Shown: piece by piece, positions 44,693 to 55,151 of the stretch | Layout of the letters: every line of letters starts with the position of its first letter | How positions within the stretch are numbered: position 1 is the stretch's first letter | From: Diphasiastrum complanatum | Lineage: Eukaryota > Streptophyta > Lycopodiopsida > Lycopodiales > Lycopodiaceae | Length of the DNA stretch: 64,000 nucleotides | NCBI GenBank assembly: GCA_029204225.1 | Contig: CM055101.1 | Coordinates: forward strand, 41,068,927 to 41,132,926 | Direction of reading: 5' to 3' | Notes under the pieces: model-generated | The model's database searches: none | The model's input: only the letters and a program-made list of their open reading frames with translations | Told to the model about the DNA's origin: nothing | Translations under genes and position numbers: made by a program

Positions 44693-44827
44693 TATAGTTA
44701 GAATTTTTTTTAAGGTTACGATATCAAGTAGTTCTACCTCCTCTATTCCAGTAGTTGTAATTCAGTACGTTGCAACAAGTGCATCATTTTCATCTGATAT
44801 TCCCAATTAAAGCTTTTTTTTTATAAA

Positions 44828-45415
44828 GTGACTCCTGATTCTCAACATGTTTCCATAAATGATGTGACATCATCATCATTTACCTGTTCATCTTTTGAAA
44901 TTCCTCACACAAGTACTTTTCAAGAAATGACACCTGTAACTCAACTTTGTGTCAAATCTTTCGACCTCGTCCTCCTCTTCAGATACAGGCTCTGCACAAT
45001 TAGAACATTGTTCTTTTGAACAAGTTGAATCATTGAGTGATGAGTCAAAAGCTTCAATTCACTCAGCTATTGATTCTAGTAAATCAACAGATCCGCGTAA
45101 GTTTGTTGATCTGCGACGTTCAAGCTTTTCTCATGTTCGTAGAAGACCTTCTCAAAGTGATGTTTGTCGTGTTAAATCTAAAAGGGCTATATTTATTGAA
45201 AATTTATAGCCTTATGAGGGTCCAGAACATCCTGAGGTTGGAGCCAGAATTTCGAGTCATGAAATTCCAACACCTTCTCAACCAGTTCAAGCACGTACTA
45301 GTGTCACAAGTTCAATTTATAGATCGGACTCCAAACAAAAAGAAAAATACAAGAGAGACTTGAGATCTTCACCTAATTTAACGAATTGTAAAAAACAGTT
45401 GATTACAAAATTTTG
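44828..45415 (+). pseudogene. Unrecognised Ser-rich ORF, plus strand
   Basis: Two plus-strand frames that read as one protein with a frameshift near 44955. The first part is Thr/Ser-rich (SINDVTSSSFTCSSFEIP); then STSSSSSDTGSAQLEHCSFE, FVDLRRSSFSHVRRRPSQSD and VCRVKSKRAIFIENL, a stop at 45207, and then PYEGPEHPEVGARISS and a Ser/Lys-rich end. The low-complexity Ser/Arg content and absence of a fold suggest a disordered nuclear or nucleic-acid-binding protein. It is not recognised. No Met lies at the very start of the open frame, so the start is uncertain. It is transcribed away from the palindrome array. Confidence 0.35.
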
Positions 45416-45520
45416 AGATTCGAAAGATACGAAATATTATTTGCTACTCATCCTGTTGTTTGCAAAAACTGAGTATCAAAGAAATTGAAAAATTAAGATC
45501 AAACTTCTTTTTACGAAGAA

Positions 45521-45684
45521 CTCTAAACCCCAAACTCCTTTCTCTAAATCCCAAGTCCCTTATTCTAAACCCCTTGCCCTAGACCCCAAACCCTAAATCC
45601 AAAACCCCTAACTTCTTATCCAAAATCCTAAAATTTTGAAACCCCAAAACACTTACCCTAAACCCTAGATTCCAAGCCTCTTAT
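45521..45684 (-). repeat. Telomere-like tract, left part
   Basis: Diverged CCCTAAA words (TAAACCCCAAACTCC, CCCTAGACCCCAAACCCTAA) with the G-rich strand on minus. The same kind of sequence resumes at 50360 after the copia element. Confidence 0.85.
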
Positions 45685-45936
45685 AGTTAAAATAGCAATG
45701 ATCGACTTATACAGTGCTTTCTTATTTCGACGGCACCACGTGTGCTCAGTTCTAGAATTATCGGGCCATCTTTCTTTTACGAGCCCTTTGAGTGCTTTTA
45801 AGTAACTTTATCTTTGTAATTACTTATCAGTTGAATATACAGTTTGAGGTGAGCTATTTTGTTGTCTTGTCTTGTTGCACTTGACGTTGTGTTGTGGTGA
45901 TTGATCTGGTCAAGTATTTAAACTATTTTCTTAACT
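45685..45936 (+). repeat. 5' LTR (252 bases)
   Basis: Partner of 50108-50359. Ends directly at the primer-binding site. Confidence 0.9.
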
Positions 45937-45948
45937 TGGTATCAGAGC
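45937..45948 (+). promoter_or_regulatory. Primer-binding site (tRNA-iMet)
   Basis: TGGTATCAGAGC directly after the 5' LTR. Confidence 0.9.
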
Positions 45949-47207
45949 CCTTTGGTGGCTACAATCACTGGACAAGAATAGAGAGCTGTGAAGTCACGAC
46001 GGTTTGTTTGCTAGGAACAAAATCGAGTCTGTGGAGATTCGTGGAATAGCTTGAAACTGTAAGAAGATTCAGAGGCAGGGGATTGTCGGCTGAATCAGAG
46101 GACAAGCAAAGATTGAAGCTGAAAATTCTTCTAGAGGGTTGCTTGGCATTGGTGATTGGTTTGAAACCAATCGAACACCGTTTGAAGAGCGGGTTGGAGC
46201 AGAATATTGCTTGTTGTAGGGCAATCTCAAAGGGATAGGTAGTTGCTCAGTTGAATTCTCAAGAAGATCTAATAAAGCCCAAAAATATCTTCTTCTTTGA
46301 CAGCTAGGGTTTCAAGAAGGGAAAAAACATTTTTTCTCTCAATACAAATTCATTTTTGAAGTTGTGAAGAGCCAGAAGTGGGCGCCCTACTACTATTATG
46401 GTTGTGTGGAGAGGACGTGGGCGGCCGTGGATCAGCCAGTGTGCATGAGTGAAGCAATCACAAATTTCCATAGTTTGGATATAAAGGCTTGGAGCTGCCA
46501 TCGCTGAGGGAGGAGGAGGAGGGAGGCGCAGAAGTCGCGTGCGTTGAGTGAGACCAGAGACTCCATGCTTCGAAGTGCGTAGCGGCTGGAGGACAAACCT
46601 TCAAGGCACACAAATGCGCAGGATCATTGGATGGAGGTCCATCGCGATCAACGGATATGATTGAAAGTTCGAAAGACTATGCCAGCCGTCGGATTAAGAC
46701 TAGTGGTGGAGATGGGCTTTGAAAGGGTCTCAAGAATTGAAAGGCAAAATAGGCCTTCTTTTCATTAAAAATTTTCAAACTAAAAAAATTGTTGGGTCCC
46801 AAGTTTTGTGAAAGGTGAAGTTTCTTCACACTGAAAAAACAGTTCAAAAACCCAAATTGCCCTTATTTTCACCTCCTTTAGTCTATTTTGGCCAAACGAA
46901 AGGCTATAGCCTCCAAACGAAGGGCACCCTGACTGTACCTGCAAGTACGGTACACCAAAACAGAGTGATTACCGCGAAGAAAGTGTTCGAAGCGTGCTAG
47001 AACTGATTTCACCATTCCACTGGGCAAGTAGATGGGAGTTGGTGACGAAAAGCATTTCGGAAAGCGACGCCAGTTTGGCTTTCAATTTGGCGAAAGAGTG
47101 GCGGGTGGCCTGGTAAGCCAAAAATTGCAGGTCATTACTTTTGATTTCTGACATCACGGTTGGCTTCAGCATATACTGTATAGCCTACAGGTGGACTTTC
47201 AAGCAGT
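45949..47207 (+). other. Long copia leader, related to 38380-39647
   Basis: About 1.26 kb, almost the same length as the leader at 38.4 kb and sharing several blocks with it, though the LTRs of the two elements are different in sequence. It holds the open segment 46815-47000 that resembles 39276-39467. Confidence 0.7.
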
Positions 47208-47809
47208 TTGGAAATGGCAAACATCAATGAGGCAATTTTGGGCGATGCAAGCAAACTTGATGGGACTTCTAACTACAACATCTGGGAATTCGAAATGAAG
47301 AGCATTTTGATGGAGAAAGAGTTATGGGAGATTGTGGCAAGTATTGAAGTCCGGCCAAATACCACTCCAAGTGACATAAGGGCCTTTGATAAAAAGGCAC
47401 AGAGGGATTGTCCTTAATCAATCTTTCAGTGAAAGACCATGTGGCCACTCATATAAGTGATGTCATGATGACTAGGAGAGCTTGGGAAGCTCTTAGGATG
47501 GAATTTCAAACTTGCAATCCAGCTCGAGCCATGTTCTTGAAGTCGAGATTGAACACAGCTAGGATGAAAGAAAGCGAATCGGTGGGATCTTTCTTCACCA
47601 GGATAAAGGAGCTGAGAGATCAACTTGTGGCAATTGGAGAACCAATTAGGGATGTTGAATTGGTACATACCACAATGAGCGGTGTCTCGGAAGGGCTACA
47701 GATGTTTGTGAGCGGCATTGCTTCGAGGGAGAGATTGCCTACTTTTGAAGACTTCCACGGAATCATGTTGCAGGAAGAGCAACGTCGCGAAGTGGTAAAG
47801 TCAAGGTAA
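47208..47809 (+). pseudogene. Copia gag
   Basis: Begins MEMANINEAILGDASKLDGT, then YNIWEFEMKSILMEKELWEI. A frameshift follows near 47405, then SLINLSVKDHVATHISDVMM, ARAMFLKSRLNTARMKES, ELVHTTMSGVSEGLQMFVSG and a stop at 47807. The zinc knuckle, basic linker and protease that should follow are absent: a deletion joins this point to the gag-pre-integrase region at 47820. Confidence 0.88.
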
Positions 47810-47819
47810 ACCCCACAGG

Positions 47820-48822
47820 AGGATCAAACCTTGCTTGCTAAAGGCCCTGATGGTAATATCAAGAATATCCCTAATGTGCTTTATGTTCCTGGACTCAAAA
47901 AGAGTTTGCTTTCTGTTGGAGTAATGGCTAATCAACATCTTAAGGTTGAATTTGTCAAGGATGGATGTCTTATGAGGGATGTGAACCACAATCATAAAGT
48001 GGTGGCAAAAGGTTATAGAGATAGTAATTGTGGCCTTTATAAATTGGATGTTGCAAAACCAGGAGAATATGGTTTGGCTATCTCAACAGCATCTCAATCT
48101 GAGTTGTGGCACATAAGACTTGGTCATTTGAACTATGGGAGCTTGAGATTGATGGCAAAGCTGAAGACGGTAATAGGGTTACCGGCATTGTAGGATGATC
48201 ATCATGCAATATGTGAAGGATGTGTCATGGGAAAGCATCACAGGGAGACATTCAAGAAAGGTGGAGCTGCAAGAGCTAAGAAACCGCTGGAACTTATTCA
48301 CAGCGACCTGTGCGGCCCAATGAAGACCATGTTCATTGGAGAAAGCATATTATTTTATGACTTTCATAGATGATTACTCTAGGAGGACATGGATTTATTT
48401 CTTGAAGAAGAAATCAGATGCTTTTGCTCACTTCAAGGAGTTCGAGACTTTGGTAGAGAACCAACTGGATGCACACATTAAAGTGCTAAGATGATTTTAA
48501 GGACTTTTGCAAGGAACATGGCATCAAAAGACAATTCACACAATCACACGTGCCGCATAGTAATGGTGTAGCTGAAAGGAAAAACAGGGCTATTATGGAG
48601 AGTGCACACTCCATGATGAAGCAAATGGGCTTGACCGATTCACTTTGGTCGGAAGCGTGCAATGCGGCAACGTTCTTGCAAAATAGGAGCCCTACAGTTG
48701 CGGTTCCAAATGTGACTCCCGAAGAAGCATTTACAGGAATAAAGCCAAAAATCGACAAGTTTCGTGTCATTGGATGTAAGGCCTATGTACATGTGCCTAT
48801 GTAAGGCCTATGTACATGTGCC
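47820..48822 (+). pseudogene. Copia gag-pre-integrase and integrase
   Basis: Reads GNIKNIPNVLYVPGLKKSLL and ELWHIRLGHLNYGSLRLMAK (gag-pre-integrase). The zinc-binding CEGCVMGKHHRETF and LIHSDLCGPMKTMF (integrase, first Asp) follow. A stretch of lost frame precedes NGVAERKNRAIMESAHSMMK and SLWSEACNAATFLQNRSPT. The second catalytic Asp segment (DxGGE) is deleted or scrambled near 48490. A 25-base tandem duplication at 48776 shifts the frame at KAYVHVP. Confidence 0.88.
48776..48822 (+). repeat. 25-base tandem duplication in integrase
   Basis: GTAAGGCCTATGTACATGTG plus CCTAT is followed at once by a second copy. Since 25 is not a multiple of three, it breaks the frame. Confidence 0.9.
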
Positions 48823-50016
48823 AAAGGAAGAACGAAAGAAACTTGATGCCAAAGCAATCAAGTGTATCTTTGTCAGTTATGACGAGAGGACGAAGGCGTA
48901 TAGGTGTTTTGATCCTGTAATGAACAAGATTCACATAAGTAAAGATGTGATCTTTGATGAGACGCATAGGTATGAAGATGAAGACCATGCAAGTGGTGAA
49001 AGCATTAAAAGACTTCCCACAATTTTGGAAGAAGAAGACGCTCCACAAGATGATGCATGTGCAGATGAGAATTGGGAAGGTGAGTATGAGAGGACACCAC
49101 CTATTCAAGAGCCTAGGGCAAGGTACTTGCCAATAGGAGCAATAAAGGAGAAACCGGTTGGAAGTAAGAGACATTACTTGGAAACTCGTTGGGATACATA
49201 CTCTCCACGTAGTGTATCACCTGAATCTAAGATACCAAAATGGTATGAAAAGATCATGAAAGATGCAAAGCTAAATCAACCAGGATCTAGCACACAAGGA
49301 GAAGTGAGAAGATCAACACGGGAAAGGAAGTCTCTCGATCGTTATCATGTGAACTATGCCCTAATGAGTGACATTTTGAAGTGTCGAGAGCCATCAACCT
49401 TTGATGAGGCAAAAGATTACAAAGAGTGGCAAAGGGCAGTGGAAGAGGAGATAGAATCCATCCACAGGCATGATACATGGGAGTTGGTTGATCTACCACT
49501 TGGAAAGAAACCCATTGACAACAAATGGGTGTTTAGAACAAAGTTTCATGTGGATGGCACGATAGCAAAGCATAAGGCACGCCTAGTAGTGAAGGGTTAT
49601 GAGCAAAATAAATGAATTGACTATGAAGAGACATTTGCTCATGGTCTAGCAAGAAGCAAGATACTATTTCTCTTTCTTCTATAGAAGCCGAATATAAAGC
49701 GTTAAGTTCTGCTATCCAGGAAGCTGTTTGGCTACGTAAGTTGTTATGTGAGATTGGCATGAAGCAGGTAAATCCTACTGTTATTTTCTGTGACAGTCAA
49801 ATTTGAATACAATTGGCTAAGAATCTTGTCTTTCACGCAAGGACAAAACATATTGAAGTAAAATATCACTTTGTGCGTGAGAAGCTACAATATGAACATA
49901 TAAGTATTGTACACTATTCTACGTTGTTACAAGTTGCTGATATATTTACAAAAGTTTTAAGTAAAGAAAAGTTTGAGACTTTTAGAGCCAAACTTGGCTT
50001 AGATCTGGTTATGTAA
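48823..50016 (+). pseudogene. Copia integrase tail, RT start and RNase H end
   Basis: Continues with IKCIFVSYDERTKAYRCFDP, an acidic linker, STRERKSLDRYHVNYALM and the RT start (EPSTFDEAKDYKEWQRAVEE, DTWELVDLPLGKKPIDNKWV, HKARLVVKGYEQ). A stop and the phrase DYEETFA follow. At about 49645 it jumps straight to RNase H (SKKQDTISLSSIEAEYKAL in another frame), deleting the whole RT catalytic core including YVDD. RNase H then runs through FHARTKHIEVKYHFVREKLQ and QVADIFTKVLSKEKFETFRA and ends at 50014-50016. Confidence 0.9.
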
Positions 50017-50097
50017 AAAGCCTTTACTTGTAATACTATCATGGAGGTATGTCCCATGAATAGAGTAAACTCTAAAATAAAGAGAGACGTTGATCAT

Positions 50098-50107
50098 TGA
50101 GGGAGAG
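50098..50107 (+). promoter_or_regulatory. Polypurine tract
   Basis: TTGAGGGAGAG-type purine run ending at the 3' LTR start. Confidence 0.75.
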
Positions 50108-50359
50108 AGTTAAAATAGCAATGATCGACTTATACAGTGCTTTCTTATTTCGACGGCACCATGTGTGCTCAGTTCTAGAATTATCGAACCGTCTTTCTTT
50201 TACGAGCCCTTTGAGTGCTTTTAAGTAACTTTATCTTTGTACTTACTTATCAGTTGAATATACAGTTTGAGGTGAGCTATTTTGTTGTCTTGTCTTGTTG
50301 CACTTGACGTTGTGCTATGGTGATTGATCCGGTCGAGTGTTTAAACTGTTTTCTTAACT
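50108..50359 (+). repeat. 3' LTR (252 bases)
   Basis: Partner of 45685-45936. Confidence 0.9.
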
Positions 50360-50460
50360 CTTACCTTAAATCCCATTTCCTAGATCCCTTACCCTAAACC
50401 CTAGACTCCAAGCTCTAAACCTCAAATCTTAAATTGTAAATGCCAAACTCCTCCTACAAG
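50360..50460 (-). repeat. Telomere-like tract, right part
   Basis: CTTACCTTAAATCCC, ACCCTAAACCCTAGACTCC and similar words, continuing the tract cut at 45684. Confidence 0.8.
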
Positions 50461-50492
50461 CATAAAGCATGAAGCACAAACACTCACCTCAC

Positions 50493-50494
<2 letters not shown>

Positions 50495-50573
<79 letters not shown>
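50495..50573 (+). repeat. (CT)n microsatellite, about 39 units
   Basis: Uninterrupted CT run of 79 bases just after the telomere-like tract. Confidence 0.97.
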
Positions 50574-50576
<3 letters not shown>

Positions 50577-50828
50577 GCATACATAAGGCACAAAAGTAAG
50601 AGGGAACTCAAGTCTGATATTACAAATGAAATTTGAGAATATAAAATACAAAGGATTTGGCCCTTATATAGTTGGCTCCAAAAGAGTAGATGTGGCACTT
50701 TTTCGTTGGCTCATTTCTAAATTAACAATCTACGTTAACTTTTTATTTTCTTTATTTGACAAGTAACTTGACTTTACAATGCTATTGATAATAAACTATT
50801 CAAGCCACACCACATAAATTACTACGGT

Positions 50829-50960
50829 GCTTCGAGGCACTTAACAAAATCCAGACCTCCAAAGAAGTATGGGACATTCTAAGGACTCTCTACGATGTTA
50901 GAGATGTTTTTGCTACAATGTCAAAAAAATTTTGTGCCCTTGTGGGGTTAGTCGTTGGGT
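50829..50960 (+). pseudogene. Ty1/copia gag fragment
   Basis: FEALNKIQTSKEVWDILRTL then YDVRDVFATMSKKF, a short piece of copia capsid. No other part of the element is seen next to it. Confidence 0.6.
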
Positions 50961-51782
50961 GAAGTTTGAAGGCTGTTGTTTGAGGATGTTGTCACTTACT
51001 CTTCTAGGTCATTTATCTTGCCCTTCGAGATTGATCAACTGGGTATGGGACCACCCAATTATGAGCAATTGTAAATGTTGTCCATAGTCTCTACTCTCAA
51101 GTCTCAAGCTTGGTTAGGTTGTCGCAAAAACAAAAAGAAGAAGCATAGTCTAAATGATTATATGATATGCATCGAGCCCACTTAAGGACTAAAGTTTTGT
51201 GACACATTTTAAAATCGTTTACTAGATTTAACATATTATGTATGGTAAAAATAACCAAGAAGACTAAATATGGAATAAGACAAATGACATCTACAAGAAC
51301 AATAGATTCAAGAATTGAAAACCTCTTCATGACAAGGTAACAATAGATTTCTTGCAAGCTAAGCTCCATTGAGAAGGGAAATGGGACTCCTTCCTATACC
51401 TTTACAATTTATTTTTAAACAATGTCACTTCATAATGCTTGATTGACCAATGTAAATGTGAACAAACATTTATGATCCAACACTTTGGTTTTGGAAAGCC
51501 ATTGTTAGGAAAAGAACAAAGCTATTAGTACTTGTTGTGTGTATAAGAAGGGCTTTCTATGATTTCCAGAAGGTAAATCAAATACACAATGTTATTTAGA
51601 AATGGTCTTCACTAGAGAAGGTACTCCTTGGCATATACCAAAAAAACCATGTGATCTGTTTGAGTATACCAACTAATCTCTATATGCCTTTCTAGAGTTA
51701 GGGTTCCAACATAGATAAATAATAGTGAAGATTCTAAAATAGATTCAAAGAAGGCTTAAAAACCAGATTTGCTTGGTGCACA
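50961..51782. other. 3' flank of the PLD gene, no other gene
   Basis: Contains the presumed 3' untranslated region of the PLD gene. The nearest clear minus-strand AATAAA is at 51413-51408, 370 bases after the stop. No other coding sequence seen. Confidence 0.5.
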
Positions 51783-54700
51783 CTACGAGGTAAGGATGGG
51801 TGGAAGAAGCTCAGATTTCTCCCCTAGAATGTGGGCTTTGGTATCTGGAAACTTCGTGAGGCCAGGCAACTCCACAATAGATCCATCAGAAGCTACTTTC
51901 ACTGGGTACGTTAATAGGTGACCAGGAAGATCCACAGGAGAATCAGCAATGTAGAGATTCCAAAGCTTGTCAGAGATGCTATTCACCTTCCTCACACATT
52001 TCAAGCTCCATGGCTCCAAGAACACGTTTTCTATACTTCCTGTATGTTCATACCATAGTGACATTCGAAATCCATGAATTTCTCCTTGTGGTGAGCTATT
52101 AAAGGCAACATGATAAGGTTGGTAGGCACCCATAGCAATTTCTGTGTCCCTAGCACCATCCATGGATCGTTGGTTGATATTTGCCGATCCAATGATAATG
52201 TACTCATCATCCACTGCAAAGACAAAGTTTATATCATTAGAGTTTAGGATTGATGATTTATGTAATAGAAGCAACAAATGAAAACATTTCTCAAAAACTT
52301 CAAAAGACCTACAACATAGTGTGATTGGGTCATTGACCATGGTGTCTACGAGTGTCAACTGAAAATTAACATGTGTGGGGGCAATTTTAAACTAGGGTTT
52401 GAAGGCCCATGGTAATGATTAGGTGGGTATTGGCCCACGTGTATTTATGGTGTTGTAGAGTGCTAGGGCTGGGCTTGCCCACCTAGATTTGATCACTTGC
52501 CCGCACATGGGGTGTTTTAAGATAACATAAACAAGAAGCTAGGTGTGGTGAGTTTTTACCTATCATCATCTTGGCATGGACATAGATCATGAATCGACGA
52601 TGATCTTGTGCAGCTTTGTAGTTTGTCCCCTCTTCTGGGCTCTTTGGTGGCAGGTATTCACCTCGTCGGCGTATCTCTCGGTTACCCAAGCAAAAGAAAC
52701 AAAGATAATCTTTTAGGGTCTCATTATCAATATGATTGGCCTTAATTGCTTGGGCAACGGCCTTGTACATCATCTCCATGGTCCTTCTCATCCAATCCAA
52801 GATTGCTAGGACCTGCCCACTTTCTGGGATTCCCTCAGGCCACATGGGCACGACAATGTAGACTGTAAACCTCTCCCCTGCCTCTATCTTGCTTACAATC
52901 TTCAAAGCTAGCTCTCTTGGTATCAAATGCAAAGCATCTGCATCTTCATGGTCTTCCCAAGCAAAGGAGCTTCCCAGGAAGTATTGATTCTCAATGTATA
53001 TGAAATTTTTAGCTCTTCTAATGGCATGGATGTATGCATTTTGAATGCTTTTATCTACTGTGTTGTCTTTTCCACTTTCTAGCCCAGATTCTGCTGCAAG
53101 CTCTGGATCCTCAGGAAACCCAGCTGCAGCCCCTGCATCTATAGATCTAAAAACCTGAACATGCCATGTATTGGGATCATTCTCATATGTAACCTCTGTT
53201 GGGGGTACAATGCTACTAATTTCCACAATGGGTAACAACAAATCCTTGTGTGGTGCCTGTCTCAGCCATCTCTGCTCAAAGTTGTGCAGCACATCCCATG
53301 CTGCTGGGCCTTCAAGCCTGGAATGAATGTCATGCCATGGCTCTCTTGGTCCCCCCTTCTGCAGGCTTGATCCTTCAAAATTGGGCTGATGGAAATCATC
53401 CCTGTGCAGGGAATCCAGTGTTCTAAACAGAGAGTGGTCTTGATTGTCGTAGCGCCCATCACACAGATCAATTCCCCCAACAAAGCTCACGATCCTCCTC
53501 TGATTATAATACTCACCGCCTGGGACAGGCGCATCTACGATTATACTCTTCTGGTGGTGAGTAAACATAGCTCCAATCTGAAAACCCTGGACGAAGCTCA
53601 GGCTATCATCTGGATTTCTAGGACACAGGTAGCAAGTCACATTTGTGTGAGCAAAGAAGTCCGCAGTCTCTTGATCATGGGTTCCCATCAAGCCATTCTT
53701 TTTTACAACAGGAATGGATGTTCTGTCGTCCCAAACCAGCATCAAAACTCTGACCCCCTCATCTGCCTTCCTCTTCAGCAACTCTCCCAACGTCACCCCT
53801 ACACTGCCTTCAATTTGCCGGTAGGGATCGCGCACGAGCGTGATCTTTGTGTATACAGACCACCCAGTGATGTAGATCAGATGGTTTGCACCATTAATTG
53901 CTTCAAACACATCTTCCCAGCACCTTGTTGGCTGCTTGAGAGCTCCCCCTTCCAGGTAGATGGGGGGAAGGAAACTATCCACCATATGTGCATCCTGATA
54001 CAGGGTAACCTTGCAACCCTTGTGCATTTTATAGTAAGAATAGGGAACGCCCTCAAACCCAGCTCCCAATCCAGCACCCCAATACGGATCCCTTGTTACA
54101 TCACAGAATTGCAGCATGACTAGAACCCTGGAATTTCGTTTTAGTTTTTTCCCATTGTCATGGTAAAGATCATACCAGCCTTTTATAGGTTCTCCCCTCA
54201 GAATCTCATGCACAGGTATATTGGCTCTGCCAATCAAAGCTGCCCCAACTGGGTGATCATCCTTCACACTTATTGTTACATTTGCAACTGTGTGTGCACA
54301 GTAGATGTGGAAGGTTTCATTCCAGACAGGATTGACTGGCTCACGGGTTATCAGGCGTGTGCGATGGGTGCGTGCGCCCCCAAGATCAATGGTAGCATAT
54401 AACCTGCTTGCACCTCTTCCAAACCCGAGTGCTTCTTCAACTCCTTCCACCATCTATAGCAACAAACCGTCAGGGCCCAAATGTACATTCTTTTCTCTGA
54501 TCAGATGAAATTTACAGTCCATAGCTGATCTAAAAGCAATCTTTGGGCAATTCAAGTAAATCTACCCAGCTTATTTCATGGAAGAAGGAAACTGAAGGGG
54601 TCAACATTAGAAATTCAGGAGGCTATTCTTTTAGATCTGATCTGAAATAATACACAGAATTTGAAATAAAAGCACTGCCTTTTGCCCATAGTACTACTGT

Positions 54701-55151
54701 GACTACGAATACATCATAATTGATGGAATGAATCAGTTTTGCAACAACGGAAATTGTTCGCGAGGGAGTTGTGAAGTGTGAGTGAGCTCTTAGCAAGATC
54801 TTTCATTGATTTAATCTATATTCTTCTGCTGTAAATGCAAGTAAGCGGAGTCATTTACGTTTTATAGTCAAGCTGACAAATGAAGAAATTAAGAGATCAT
54901 TACAGCCAAAGTATGAAGGCTAAATGTTTCAGCTGTAAATTTAAACAGACACAGTCATTTAAGTCTCATGATCAAGCTCACACATGAAAAAATACAGACA
55001 GAAAAAAGTACAGCCCAACTATAGAGTTTAACCAATGACTGACCTGTCTGAAACACCTGGGGGCAGCTCCTGTCACTCTGTTCTCATTCACCAGATTAGC
55101 TGCCTGAGCTATGGTGACATGGAGAGTGCCATGGAGCAAAATCAGAGCCAT
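51783..55151 (-). CDS. Phospholipase D alpha
   Basis: An intact minus-strand gene with three coding exons: 55151-55044, 54453-52560 and 52213-51783. They encode 810 residues, the usual length of plant PLD alpha 1. It hydrolyses phosphatidylcholine and related lipids to phosphatidic acid and the head group, moving between cytosol and membranes with Ca2+, in ABA, wounding and drought signalling. The N-terminus [14 protein letters not shown] starts the C2 domain (residues 1 to about 150), which continues after intron 1. Catalytic HKD motif 1 is HQKSIIVD at residues 336-343, and motif 2 is HAKMMIVD at residues 662-669, split by intron 2. IENQYF and an ERF triplet (about 563-565, the place of the G-protein-contact DRY-like motif) are present, and it ends PPILTS. 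All exon joints keep frame. It is unbroken in the midst of transposon debris, so it is very probably functional. Confidence 0.97.
52214..52559 (-). other. PLD intron 2
   Basis: 346 bases, phase 1. Donor GATAG/GTAAAA, acceptor TTTGCAG before TGGATGATG. It splits the second HKD motif between Ile and Val. Confidence 0.92.
54454..55043 (-). other. PLD intron 1
   Basis: 590 bases, phase 0. Donor CAG/GTCAGT, acceptor GCTATAG before ATGGTGGAAG. It falls inside the C2 domain. Confidence 0.9.

Larger units (their letters stand above)
45685..50359 (+). mobile_element. Ty1/copia element inserted in a telomere-like tract
   Basis: Two LTRs of 252 bases (45685-45936 and 50108-50359) differ at about 11 positions (about 95.6% identical by eye). 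The primer-binding site is at 45937-45948, the leader runs to 47207, gag and pol fragments to 50016, and a polypurine tract is at 50098-50107. The flanks are CTTAT on the left and CTTAC on the right, a 5-base target duplication with one change. The pol region has lost the zinc knuckle and protease and most of the RT, so it is defective. The LTR ends are AGTTAA...TTAACT, a perfect 6-base inverted repeat but not TG...CA. Confidence 0.92.

Noticed and set aside
53389-54123. 244-codon open frame on the plus strand
   Set aside because: Exact antisense of the PLD alpha exon 2, with no independent similarity. A shadow of strongly biased coding sequence.
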